From positions 310,001 to 374,000 of the forward strand of contig JASANG010002792.1 in the NCBI GenBank assembly GCA_030248215.1: a stretch of DNA of 64,000 nucleotides. The letters are read 5' to 3'. Position numbers and translations under genes: made by a program. This stretch comes from Enoplolaimus lenunculus. Its lineage: Eukaryota > Nematoda > Enoplea > Enoplida > Thoracostomopsidae. The notes below the pieces were generated by a model, which saw only the letters and a list, made by a program, of their open reading frames with translations, was not told the DNA's origin and did not search any database. Each line of letters starts with the position of its first letter. The stretch's first letter is position 1. Positions 1 through 12,834 of this stretch are shown here, in pieces.

Positions 1-3000
1 TTGAAAGTTGATGTTGATGATATGATGAAATTTGCGGAGGCGTCTGTTGCGAGAGTGCTGGTAAGGGTTGAGACGGTGTGCTTGACCTTACAGTGGCGCC
101 CGTGGTACTCTGTGACGATCCAATAAGCGTTGACGAAGGTTTCGATTTTGCAACAAGCGCTGGCCTGACAACTCAGTTTCACAATAAAAAGTTAGTCAAG
201 ACTACCAAAAAGGTACTGTTAAATATATTTAACTTGTTTTTATAAACAGCTTAATAAATGTAAAACAGCAAATATCTTTTGTATTCTTAGTTGCTTAATC
301 CGAGAAAAAAGCTAGTTTTACTTTTTTAAACGGGCGGGTTAAACTCTACAAACACATTGAATTTATATCTTTCGAGACTGAATGAAAACCTATCCTATAT
401 TTACTTTTCAAAGTTGTCCAACGACATATCATAGAGTAAACGAAATATGCAACTGGCGTGTACCAAACTTTCCGGAATGTCTGACGGAAACTCACTGAAA
501 CAAAATGTTATTACACATCATTAGCTACCAGCTGGCTAATCCTTAAAGGATAAAACTAACAATAACATGTGTAAAACTGCTTTATTTAATATAGTTTAGT
601 CGAATTCAAAACAGTTCAAATAAACCAAAACGTCCGGATTAATATTAAGTACATCAGGATTAATATTAAGTGTGTCCGGATTAATATTAAGTACATCCGG
701 ATTAATATTAAGTACATCCGAATTAATATTAAGTACATCGAAAGTATAAAACTATTGTTTTATCCAAACTTACAGCAACTCATTCCGCGACAAAAACAGT
801 TCCGAAAACAAGCGTAGATATTGTTTCGAATCCTGAGAAAAAGTCTCTGGAATGGTTTCTACTGAGTCCGTAACTTGTGAGTATCCATCAAAACAGCCAA
901 TCAACCGCAGTGATTCTGTTAAGCTGTCAAAACGAACCTAAAATTAAGTCAATACGTAACGAAACATCAACTTTGAAAATACACTAGAAATAGTATCAAT
1001 AATATCATCTGAAAACAAAGCCAACAACAAACAATAAAACTCAAAATTCACTGCAAAAATAAAGGTACCTATGAAACCGTTTCGTCATTTAATGGACTTG
1101 CCTCAGTCTGAAAAAATCTCGCATTTGCTGGTTCAAACCTCATCGCAATTGTTATCACTTTGAAAACTTGTTTGAGCAAATCCAAAATACTTGCAGCCGG
1201 AACTACAAATAATGAAGATTATGAAGGTTAAAAGCGTTTAACATGCTTTAATCAGAATATCTTATGGAACATGAAACGATAACGTTCGTAATATATATAT
1301 ACTTAGCAGTTATTTTGCAAGCATTGCAGCAGCAACATGAGAAAACCATCCAGTGTTCGCATTCTATACAGCTGAAACGTTTGTTATGGTTCCAAAAGAA
1401 GCTAGCGCTACTGAATTGATGGATGACAATGACATACGGCCGACTGAATACCTATATAACGACTGCAACAATTACGATGCCGCTCATACCAAATTTCTCA
1501 AAAAATGGTCTTCATTAAAAAAATTGCAGAAAAGTCATAATCAAGCAGGCTAATTTTAAAAGTATATATTTTTGTTTGCACAAATACCAGCATCCTCAGA
1601 AAACCTTGGGCATCATTCCGTTAAAATGTAACAACGAGTTCTGACCTGACTCCCAAGGTGGCCTCTGAGGAATCGCTAATGCACCTTCCATCGTCACAAC
1701 GGTCGACATAACATACACAAAGCCACCGACTTTTCGAAACGCCAAGCGCACTTTGTGACTTTCGCGCAAAACAAACAACAAACTCTGCAACGGAAACAAA
1801 AGATCTATAAGCTGTGTCGTTGATATCACAACCACACTGCTTGTACAGCAAAACTAACTACAAGTTAGAAATATGTCGACAACAAAAGCTAGCGTTCGGT
1901 TAACACGAAGAATGTCATTATGAAAAGTGACTTCGTATCAGACCAGTACGTATACAGATTGCGAGCGTCACATAACAAACTCTCATAACGTTACTTGATC
2001 ATGACTACTAACAACAAAAGCCATACCTTTAAAATTTGTGCCTTCAGTGCAACCTTCAATGGATTTGCGGAGTGCATGTAGCCAAGTAGTGCAGCCAGAT
2101 CGTCTTCCCCGCCAGGTAACAACAGCAATTGTTGCAAAATCAGCAACGCATTAACACGGCAACAGTCAAATGCAACTAAAGTTTGTACCGTTTTTGCACC
2201 GCCGCATTCACGAAAAACACCTAAACAGTCAAAAATAAATAAGCAAACCTGACAATTACTACAAACCATTTAAATGACAATACATTCTTAGCAACATATA
2301 ACCAGAAATCACAAAGCAATGAGTGTGGCTCTTAAATTATACAGCAACTGGAACATTTCATATTTGTGCAGGAACGACAGTACCGCCAATAAAATCAACT
2401 TGACGTACTGCAGATATTGCACAATACTGTTTATTGTACGCCCGGCACAGAGTGCAACGCAGGTTTATACAAAAACAAACGTCAAATTAAAGGATAAACT
2501 AGAGTCTGGAAAAGGCGAAAAATAATCATTAGAAAATAAACATTCCATTGTGAAATACAAATGGTGCCTCCGCAGCGCAGAAATATATTACAAACCATAG
2601 CTCTAACTGGTCTTGTACCTTATACGACATACATATAATAACGTTAATAACCCACTTTCGTACTACCATTGTGTGTTTATTATGAAAATGATAATGTCAA
2701 AAAAGGTGTCTACAAAAACTTCACTTTTCAGCCGTATTTGCACCTGAGTGTAGCACCTATTGTCAGTTAATTATAAGTTCTGAAACAAGAAACCAGACAA
2801 AGCTTTTGATTTGAATGTCCACATAGCCGCCAGGGTGCAAACGAATATCTGGCTCCGGCTCCGGCAAAAAATCAACATCCGGCTCCAGCATATTAACTTA
2901 GCGGATATTTAATTACAGACCCGTACATATTTTTTAACATTTAGGTGCGTTAAATGACTGCATCAGGACATGGATGGTAATAATCGATTTACTTCTTGGC

Positions 3001-6000
3001 GTCATTTCGTATATATTTTTGTATTTTACGAGCATAACTTTCACAAACGATGAGCGTTGTTTTTGTGTAACACTGTGATCAGGAATTGACGGTCGCGGTT
3101 AAAAACCGAGATCGAGACCTGACTACTGACACCGGAAATGAAAGCCTCGGTCTCGGTCAATTTTTTGTTATCACCAAAAAAATTAAAATTTTCAAATTAA
3201 ATTATTTCTAATGCATTTTCATAGTTTTTAACGTTTTTCTTAGTTTTTTGCGTTTTTTCAGAAGATCTGTGCATAACTGTTGCGTGACTATGAAAATTCA
3301 AAGAGTCCCAGCGAAATTTTATTTATTTATCAGGCATCACTTACTTCAACGATCCAGCCATACCTTCGTCGAATCCTCGACTTCTGGTCTCGGTTCCAAG
3401 ATACCGAGACTCAAAAAAACGAGACCAAGACCTGCCAAATACCGAGACTCGTCGAGACTGAGACTCTCATATCTGATCCTAAGGCACCTTTATTTTGGTG
3501 TACTTAAGAAAACTGAATGCGCTTAAAAGTATAATGGTCCAAACAAATATTCCAACTAAACGCAAACACTACACAAACTGAATGTGGTTGTTAAGGTGTT
3601 AAAAATTCACCTAGATGAAATGTTAAGCTTTGTTACGTAAAGTCTTTGAGTACCTTAGGACACGGAAGAAAGGATTGTTTGCTACGTTCTGATATTTAAA
3701 TACCGTCTAGTATTAGATTTGAATTAACTATCCGGCTCCGACCGGATAATACATTATTTTGCTCAGGCACGGCATTTGTTTGGCGTCTGGTCGCACTCTG
3801 ATAGCCGCAGGGTCAATTAAATACAACAAAAGTGCTGAACTTCGAAGCTCAGCTTCGTTAGTTAAACGTGATCTCTATCATCAACTGGTGATAGGCGCTT
3901 CATAGATTTGAGAATATCAGCTTTGTTTAAAAATTGAGTTTGCGTTTTCGTTTTAGTTTAGGCCCTAATATCAAATGCTTCTACTTGTATTCGGTCCACA
4001 ACTTGAGTTTGGATTGCCCGTTTTTAGCAGTAACGTGAGCATATCCATTGCCAGTATTCCAAATCGATGTTCTACCGCATCATTTAAGCTTTCAGTACCT
4101 GAAACAAAGAAGAACATTTCGGTGCAGGGCTTTGTTATCTTGAAATAATTGTAACGATTGGGAAGAAAATATGCCGTAAAATAACTTCTGAGCTGACAAT
4201 AATTAATAAAAAAATTACGAGTTGTAATATTGATAGTAATAACACATATACTCCTCGCTTACTGGTCTCTCCCTCTGTCAGTTTTGTACACTGCTTGCCC
4301 CTAAGTGCTTGAATGTGTCAACAAATATACATACCAGAGCTATTTTCTTCGCAATGTTGCTTTAAGAAGTTTGCGTAAGTCTGCATTAGTTGCGTCAACA
4401 CTTCTAGCAATCCGACTTCGCGGAAGACATCTTTAAACGTTGAGCTGTGATGGCTAAGTATTTTTAACAGACTTTGAATGCACAACACCGAACATTCTGA
4501 TGGGCTAAAACAATAAAATCAGGCAATGGCAAAACAGTTCAAATACTTTAAAGTTCACTTCGACAATGTAAACTATCGATTTCCTTTGCAACCTCAGATC
4601 ACTGACAGGCAGCGTGAGAAACTATACCAATATAAAAAGTTTATAAAAGACACAAAACAAAAAATAACTCGGTCGCGCGATGCATAGAATTGACAATATA
4701 ACAACAAATACAGCCTTTTCATTTCCATTACGTTCAAATTATTTGCTTAAAGTGAAGTGTGAAAAAAGTTTTTTTATATGTTTTCCAATTAACTTTTAGA
4801 ACGGTACCTTTGAGTTTTCAGTAAAACGCAAATAGCGATAAGCTCTTTACACGGCACATAATTCAGTTGAAACACAACAAACTCCAACAGCTCGAAGTAT
4901 TTTGTCTAAAATAATAGGAAAGAAAATACACTAATCTTTCTTTGTATAAGTCTACTCTTTGATGCAGTAACTTCAAATACAAAAAGCGAATTAGCTACCT
5001 TTTCGAAATCAGCTGGAAATCACAACTACGTAACTATTCAAAGTCTTGAAAATTACTCGGCACTGACTGACACAAGATTCACCAAACCAAAACCAATCGA
5101 AAAGCTATGAAACAAGTAAGACCAGTAACTAAGCTTCATACCTGTATTTCAGCACATTTGTCGTTGATTACTTCTGCAAATTGTCCTAAAGTGCACTGTT
5201 TTTCAAGAATAAAATAGTTCACAGGATCTGAACAGTAAATGCTGTTTATCACATCAAGAATAGTTGACGCCAGTCGATTGCTTGATGTCTAAAGTGTGAA
5301 CGTAAATATAACAAAACAAACATAAACACTACGGAACGTGATGATTTAAATGATAATCACTAACATAGGTCTAAAGTGCATATTCGTATCAATTTCTTCT
5401 CTTATAATGAATGTTATCCCCACTAACTGTTAACTAACACGAGAATACAGAAATTTTATATCTGAAAGCTTATAACAAATAACTGTAAACATACTCGCAC
5501 AAAAACTTCCTGTAGAACACTGAATGCTTGTAAGTTGCGTACCGTTGATTCTTAAATCAGCATAAAAAACAGTACAGTCTCCGCTAGGAAAACACCGGTT
5601 CGAAGGTTATAACTAAAACTACATGAGTTCTTCCGCCCATAGGATTGCTAACAAAACAATGTCTAAGGAAACGAAGGGCTGCAGTATACTCGAAAAGAAA
5701 AAAGTGCGCAACAAATTGTGCATAAAACCGTTACAGAAAACACGGTCGGTCCAAAACTTTGTTTGTACTGACAGTTAACCACATACAGATTGAATTATAC
5801 GCGTTTAACAGGACAAATTGTAACACTGCATTCTAATGCGAACACAGGTTGGTGAAATTTGAGACTATGCGGAAATTTTACATAAATCAAATCTGAGGAA
5901 CTTTGAGGATGATTTTTCAATTTGAGTAGGTGATCATGATGCGCCATGCCACAATGCTACACAAACATCTTACGTTTATCACTGGAGCTAGGCAACGCGA

Positions 6001-9000
6001 ACCCAGGAAGCTGATACAGACTACTCGACATGTCGCAGGGTTTCAGTTGCTTAAATCCAGCTGTTACACCAGTTGAAAACATCAGCAACAAATTTCTGAG
6101 CGCGTCTTGAGATTCTAAGTTTTGATTGTTTTCGTGTCTACAGAAAGTAAAATAAAAACGTATTTAAGCGAATTTACATAAAATTAAATAATACAGAAAA
6201 CCTGAATTCTTTAACCGACGTGTAACTTCAATCAAAAATACTGAAACAGATAATTAGCCTCAAGGTATCTAGTGTAGTTGAATAAATAAATTACATAAAT
6301 TATTTCATATCAAACAATAAATTGCGACATGCTCTGTTTTTAAATGTTATTTAGAACTGATTTCAATTATAAAAAGCCGGATTTCACATCGAACAACTTA
6401 TTGTAGAAAATCTGTAATGAGAAAAATGCTCGGTTTATACGTGAATTAGAACTGATTTTGATAATAAAAATAACGAATTTTTCGGTATTTTTATAATTGA
6501 AACGGGTACCGTATTTACTGGAAATGGATATCAACCGGTTATACCTTTGTCATTAAGTAATGCTTATTTTTGGTTTACAAACAAACTAAACAACTTGATT
6601 GACTTCTGCGTTAGCCGATCTACGTCCATCCGGTTAATTTTACGAGTAACGTGTGTACTTTATACTAACACGTACTCTAGTAGAAACTCGGTCAAAAATT
6701 TGTATCCTGAAGCGTTCTGAAAATCTTCAAGCAGGACTGGTGTAACTGAAGCCGAGTCTTTCAAGAGGCAAAATAAACACACGATCATGTCAACCTTCTC
6801 CGGTATTGATATGTCCTCAGCGTTTTGAATGTTGTCCAAAAACAATGACAGACAAGACTTCGCTGAATAAAAAATTACAACCTTAACAACAGAACGATTC
6901 TTTGAAATTGAAAATTTAAAAAAGCGTTTGCGATTTTTTGCGATTGCGTGCAAATGCGATCGCGCTTTTCAGCTCTAGCGTGTTACGCGCGACTTGCGTT
7001 GGATTGCGATGACACGTTAATTTTTACCGTGACAGTAAATGGTACTTGACGATGTTCAATTTAGAAATCATCAAAACAAGTTTTGTAGTGGCCAATAATA
7101 CAAGGACGTGCAAAATTAAATAGTAAGCCAGCAGCACACAGACAGCTAAGTGTACCACCAAATGATACAATTAACGCTGTAAGAACAGTCTAGCTATACC
7201 GCAGCAACACATGTTTCTAACAATGAATAACGACAACATTCACAACCGCTTGGATTACAAAACACTTACAGTGCAAATAATTCACAACAGTCTTGTTTAA
7301 CGCCCGAGATGACAATGCCATTAAACCTTCCGCCGACGCTTTTCGCCACGCTGAAACAAAACTGCTAGCGCCCTCAGAAACTGCAAGAGAAACACTAACA
7401 TTTTACAAAATTTTAGAAAATTATTTGTTCATCACATTAAACTACTATAAATTGCCCAATGTTCCACTGTAACGTATATAATAGTCTATTTTATGCACAA
7501 GTGAAGTTATTTACAGACTGTGTACTTGACAACGCAAACTATTTTCAGCTATATATCACGCAAATGCTTACAGATATTAAACGCAGGGCACCAAGACGTA
7601 ACTGTGTTAAACAATAACACTAAGTCATCTTTCCGTGCAAGTTCTTCACCAGCGCAATCAAAACTGCACAGAGTGACAAACAACTAAAAGCGCAAATGGT
7701 TGAGTAACAGCATTTCACGTCAAAATTATAGTGCAGGGTGGCATCCAACTTATATTTCGCCAATTTCGATACAGCATCTGTTAAAAAAACAGCGCTTAAC
7801 ACCACAACTATACTGTATGGTTCACCAAACATATTATTTTGCCACTTAACATCACAGTTATGGTGCAGGACGTCACCCAACGTATTATTTTCCCGATTTC
7901 AATCCAACTTCTGCAACTAAACAACGCCTTAATTAATAAGTAGTATACTGCAGCGTGGCACTCACGTATTAATGCCGATTTCGATTCTTCCTCAGCCAAT
8001 AAACAGCACTTAACCTGACAGTTGCCTTGCATAGTGGCACCCTGCCTATATTTTGCCGAACCTCACAACTATAGTGCAGTGTGTGACAACCAACCTATTA
8101 TTTTCCCAATTTCAAGTCAGCGGCGGAAAGTAAACAGTGCTTAACCTGACAATTATTCTTTCAGGTGGCACCCAACCTATTAATGGCCATTTCGATTCGT
8201 CCTCTCCCAGTAAACAACGCTTTACTTAACAATTATAGTGAAGGGTAGGACACAAACTTTATTTAGCCAATTGCGATTCATCATCTGTTAGAAGCAGCGA
8301 TTAACCTCACAGTTATGCTGTAGGTTGCTTAGATTACAGAGTCATATAAACAACACTGAACTTCTCTAGAAATTTAGAATTGCTACCGTAATGATCTTAT
8401 TAGACAGTGTTCTTATGAAACTTGCGTTCTAAATTTCATATTATAGAAGAAACTTTAGTGAATTTTACTGCATACATACAAACATGTCTTCTCGTGCTAC
8501 GACACTGCTTTAAGGGAAAAATTTGTGATCAATCTAATGCTAAATTTCATTAATTTGTCACTTATATTGCCGAATCATTGTGTTTGTGTAACGGAATTTC
8601 AGTGTTTAGTTTTTACTGACAGTTAGTAAACATTAATCGCCATCAATGCATTTCGAATTTTAGTTAAAACCATTATTTGAGTGAATAGGCATTTAAACTG
8701 AGTGATAAATAATTTTTATTTTAGATTTTGAAAACTTTTTTGGCAGTGACACCCTTACCCAGTAGGTGGTGTCACACTTGCCCCAAACATGGGTCAAACA
8801 TGTCCCTTCAAAACTTTTAGATAAGTCTTGAAATAACAACTGCAGCGAAACTTTTGTTGCACCATGTTATAGTACTGTCCGACAAGCATATGCTTGACAA
8901 TGACGTTTATGTCTCTCCGTGATTTCTCATGGTTGCTAGCTAAAATTGAACTTTCGTATCTCCCTTACCCCATTTGACTATAAATCAGCAATATCAGATG

Positions 9001-12000
9001 CTGTACCTCGCAAAGCATACACTTGTAAATTTAAAATGTTCAAAATACTGATTACGTTTCTCTTAAAATAAATATAAATCAACGTACATCCACGAATGTT
9101 TCCTGCATCATTTGTCGTTTGTCTAAATCCGACCAAGTATTTTCTTGACTGGTTCCATTTTCAGCTGATACTCCGCTGCACGAAGCAGACGCCATTGTGT
9201 TCTGCGATTTGACCGCGGCTGAACTTATTGCTCCTGAGCTCACGCCGCTTTCATTCTGATACTGCTGTTGCGCTGAACTTGCGAAAAGCGAAGGAAGGTC
9301 AAAAAATAGATATACACATTTCGCCAGCGTCGACGGCAAATGCGATGAACTCAATACCTATACAACGAATAGCAAGAACCGTACTTTATTCAAGGTTTAA
9401 ACAGGCTGAAAACTAATTATGGCGCGGAAGCGTAATTAATAAATACCATATGTATATACATACATAAATATTATGCACTTTACAAATATATAAACAAAAG
9501 GAACGCAAATTTTGACACTGCAACACTATTTAAGTTTCTACAAAACGACAATTGTTTGCATTACCATCACAACGTTGTGAATAACACCGATTATATAAAA
9601 GCTTTAATTATATTCTAACAACTTAAATGTGTGACGAAAAAAGTATATAATGCCTACATTTCCTTTGCAATAATATTATTGCGCTTCGCGTTTATAATAT
9701 ATTTGCTAGTTGTGCATTCTTACCTACAATTATACCTATCTAGTTCCTTCTGAACATCACTAAATCTTTTCTTTATATTTGGATTCGTATTCAAATTTTA
9801 TGCGATCAGACCGCACTTACACCACCATTATGAAAATTAGTTGAAGATCAAAATATTTATAAACTAGCCTCAATGAGATCAGTGCCCTTTGTCTGTGAAA
9901 AATAGTGCAAAGACCTTAAAAGCAACCAGCCTTTGCCCGGTTCCGCAAAGTTTTCAGGCTCGAGAAACTGTGCAACCAGTACAGCAGCCACTTCTAAAAT
10001 ATATTTCATAAAATAATTATATGGAAAACTGATCTGAATTTTTATACGAAACATTTACCATTATTTTTGGCATTATCAACACATATTAACGATAATATTA
10101 ACTGTTTCTACTGCACACAAATACAACAGTTATTTACTCTGAGCGTGATTAGTAGCAATTTGAATAACTTGATTAGAAAGCCAAGGAATCGATGCGCTAC
10201 AGCCAGGAGCGGACCGTGAAAATTTTAAAAGAGGGAATAATTAAAAACGTTTCTGCACAACTACCCAAAATGTGGCGAATCCAAAACCACTACGATATTT
10301 CAGAGTTTTTAGGCGAAAAAATACCGAAACAAAAAATTGTTTCCATTTTTTCCAGGAGGGGGGAAAAAAAAAAAAAAAAAATATCCCACACAAAAAACAC
10401 AACAAAAAAAATATAATAAAAAAGAGAGTTATATAAAACACACCCACAACACACACAAAAAAAAAGCACTGCCCCTTGTATCTCCCCTCCCCCCCAACTC
10501 ATTTTATTTCCGAAAAAAAAAAAACCCCACCCCCCAAAAAAAACAAACCCACCCACACACAAAAACCCACAGACCCGTGTATAACCCCGGATATCCACCC
10601 ATATTACTATATATGTGGAAAAGAATGAAAATTGTAGCATATGAATAAATGAAATTTTGAATTGAATATTTTCCATAATTACGTCTGGCATCTCGTTCGT
10701 TTCGTAGCAAGTTTCGTAGACCGGTGTGGCTAAAGTTATGGCTCCCTAAATTGAAAGTTTGCCTTTACCGTGTATGGTTTAACACAAAAAATGCGTCTGG
10801 CTTGGAGCTAACTTTGCTCACGAAGTTTCAGCAATTTATTGAGAAGCTCGATGTCAGAGGGAATCCAAAAATTGTCATGGGATTCAAGATATACTTACAT
10901 AAAATTCGACTGACTAGTTTAGCTCGCTTCACGCATCAGCTTTCATGATCACCTCTCCTGGTCATTCTAAGCCCAAATTTGGGGGGGGTGGAATAACCGA
11001 AACAACCAGAATTCAGACTGCATAATGCCGCTGTGACAATAATGTGCTCCGCGGGAATATATCCCCACTAGCCCCCACTGTCCGCCCTTGGCTACAGCGT
11101 TAGCAAAATAAATTAAGCACCGCAATGATTTTACTTAGCTCAACATGGGTTTTATACAAAAATGTTATATTACCAGTGCTCTGGTTTGACGCTCGCTTCC
11201 GAACTTCCTGAACAAAAAGTTTAGACAGGTAGCTTGCAAACAGCAGAATTTCTTTAAACTGTGATCGAATTTCGCTTGGTTGGTATAGTAAAGTGATCTA
11301 TAAACAAACAGTGTTAAAAAATATATAAGATGTCTAACACAACATGAAGAAAGAAATAGTGCAGTTTAATAAAAACAAAAATTTTAGACCCTTGCAAACG
11401 GTTTAACAAACATTTTAGTCAGCATATACATGTATATATTTCGTTTACTGAGTCTTCTTACTTTCAATCTTAGGTGTCGGTAAGTGAAACCAACACTAAA
11501 GTGGATAAAATCAAAATTTTCATCTGCGCCACGGCTTGGCGACTAAAAAGCACATCCTGTTACGAATTTGCCAAAAAATAGCCAGCAAATTTTTCCCTTG
11601 AAACATATCATGCTACAATATGATAATCCGGCTGGACTTTCAATACAATCAGGAACGAAATTTAAATCCTACAGTTTAAGGCGAGAGCACATAAAGTACT
11701 CCATCCTTAATCGGTTGTAATTAAACATTCATTAACAGCTTTAAGTTACTTTGTAAAACAACGGTAGCATTTTGCACAGCGCTCCATCGTAGTCGGCAGA
11801 CGAGAGTGATGCTTTCGAAAAATCGGTAAATATTTTACGCAAATGAAGCAATGCCAGAGTTCGATCTGATTCGCTAACAGAGCCACACTGCGCTTGGTTG
11901 TTCATAATTTCATATACAGCGGACCAACTGCTGTTATGCTTGTTACCGTGATCGCTGTAACTTAAATCGATTTTATCGGCAGCAGAAAAATGGGATTCCT

Positions 12001-12055
12001 GTGATAAAGTGTAAAACTGAGCAGTTGGTACATGCTTGACAAACCGTTTTCGCAT
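1..12055 (-). CDS. WDFY3: WDFY3/ALFY (blue cheese) homologue, N-terminal 18 exons, partial
   Basis: Known family: a giant BEACH-WD40-FYVE scaffold that links ubiquitinated aggregates to the autophagy machinery. Seen here, exons on the minus strand: 12055-11750, 11297-11174, 9993-9869 (end uncertain), 9357-9088, 7683-7572, 7380-7270, 6862-6676, 6137-5974, 5550-5495, 5288-5142, 4905-4808, 4504-4335, 4098-4003 (or 3985), 2220-2027, 1784-1646, 1202-1078, 937-774, 164 to the edge (or to a GTAAGG donor at 91). Phases agree at every junction except the exon 3 donor. The translation follows human WDFY3 as I remember it, in order: LALLHLRKIFTDF, EVRKRASNQST, PSTLAKCVYLFFDLP, EELARKDDLVLLFNTVTSWC, AWRKASAEGLMALSSRALN, LEFVVFQLNYVPCKEL, TFKDVFREVGLLEVL, VFRECGGAK, LLGYMHSANP, FRKVGGFVYV, MRFEPANARFF. 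The start is the first ATG after an in-frame TGA. About 917 codons are present; family members have about 3,500, so the PH-BEACH, WD40 and FYVE parts must lie beyond the left edge. Introns carry several mobile elements. Confidence 0.93.
632..740. repeat. 21-bp tandem repeat, about 5 copies
   Basis: Five near-identical units containing GGATTAATATTAAGTACATC sit head to tail in the last visible WDFY3 intron (165-773). Units differ by one to three bases. No other structure is seen in this intron. Confidence 0.9.
2831..3800. mobile_element. hAT-like non-autonomous element with perfect 8-bp target duplication
   Basis: The element begins CAGGGTGCAAACGAATATC and ends GACCGGATAA...GGTCGCACTCTG. It is flanked on both sides by ATAGCCGC (2823-2830 and 3801-3808). 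An 8-bp duplication with CAG/CTG termini is the hAT signature. It has no transposase reading frame. It lies in the WDFY3 intron between the exons at 4003 and 2220 and contains another element at 3080-3475. Confidence 0.88.
3080..3475. mobile_element. GGTCTCGG-type hAT-like element nested in another hAT-like element
   Basis: About 395 bp, with repeated GAGACC/GGTCTCGG motifs at both ends. It matches the copy at 15593-16168 in inverted orientation over its whole length. Its own target duplication is no longer readable. Being inside the 2831-3800 element, it is the younger of the two insertions. Confidence 0.75.
3825..3915. mobile_element. Fragment of the TATTCTSAAATGTG-ended element family
   Basis: It shares GTGCTGAA.TTCGAAGCTC, AACTGGTGATAGG and TTTGAGAATA blocks with the copies near 29590-29790 and 59157-59369. 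Only one half of the family consensus is present. It lies in a WDFY3 intron. Confidence 0.55.
7700..8335. repeat. Degenerate tandem array, unit about 85 bp
   Basis: Blocks resembling GTGCAGGGTGGCACCCAACC, followed by CCAATTTCGATTC, recur at about 7731, 7815, 7863, 7951, 8034, 8076, 8161 and 8239. The usual spacing is 78-88 bp, with two half-unit steps of 42-48 bp. Copies are strongly diverged. The array starts only 17 bases upstream of WDFY3 exon 5 (7683-7572). Confidence 0.7.
10337..10620. repeat. Low-complexity A/C-rich tract with long homopolymers
   Basis: The tract holds runs of A broken by runs of C, such as CCCCACCCCCC, and CACACA strings, unlike the T/A-balanced DNA around it. It lies in WDFY3 intron 2 (9994-11173). 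It codes for nothing credible on either strand. It may be a true simple repeat or a poor-quality assembly patch. Confidence 0.7.
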
Positions 12056-12225
12056 GGTAACACGATCGTTTCATTATATATGCACAAACATAAAAACAGT
12101 CAAACGGTCTAATATTTGTTATATGTGTTTATAAATCAAGTTAATGCTCAATCTGTTATTATATACTGTGGAAACCATGCTGCTCTACGACGGTTGCTAA
12201 ATACAAAAGTAACTCCAGTTCTGGC

Positions 12226-12310
12226 ATGGTGCGACCGGATATCCGGCTCCGGCAAAAAATGGACATCCAGTTACGGCACCAGTATTTCAACTTGCCTGAT
12301 GTTTCTTAAA
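12226..12310. mobile_element. Fragment of CAGGGTGC-type hAT-like element
   Basis: TGGTGCGACCGGATATCCGG followed by CTCCGGCAAAAAAT matches one end of the element at 2831-3800. The opposite end is not recognisable. It lies just upstream of the WDFY3 start codon at 12055. Confidence 0.5.
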
Positions 12311-12589
12311 ACCTTCAGGCTCCATTTGTATTTCAGCATAACAATATGTCTAAACCTAAGTCTTAAAACGTACGCGAATATAATAGTCCTAATCATAAGC
12401 CAACTCTATTTTATAGTATATATGTAGAGAAGGGTGGATGGCTTAATAGTTACATGGAGCAATCAAATATTGCAAGTCACTACAACGCAATAGAAACAGC
12501 ATAAAATAGTCAAATGTTAAAAATGCTGCTGTGCGAGATGTTAAGCCTTGCCACGTTTGTACGGTTTCGAGACAAACCAAACTTGGCCG

Positions 12590-12800
12590 TTATTTGCGCT
12601 GTGTGCATGCTAGCCTAGTCGGCGATAAATCAGTTGCAGAGGCGGACTATGTACCACATACGTAGAATGCTTGCTTCAGAATCCAAAGCCGATACTCATT
12701 GTTACCCCTGTATGCGCTTTTCCAGCTGCTTAGTTGAAAATGTCCGAAGTCTTGGCTCCTAATTTAAGGTCCCTAGCTAAACTAACAGTTGAAAATAGGA
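12590..12800 (+). mobile_element. tRNA-derived SINE, degraded copy
   Basis: A GGCGGACTATGTACC head (tRNA A-box region) is followed by a conserved body: GCGCTTTTCCAGCTGCTTAG, then GTCCGAAGTCTTGGCTCC. The same body occurs at 13738-13800, 14060-14100, 14330-14370 (reverse) and 16020-16080. Confidence 0.65.
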
Positions 12801-12834
12801 TGGACGGCAGTGGACGACCTTGTTGAAAATTTAC

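Noticed and set aside
10241-10710. Lysine- or phenylalanine-rich frames on both strands
   Set aside because: Translations of homopolymer tracts.
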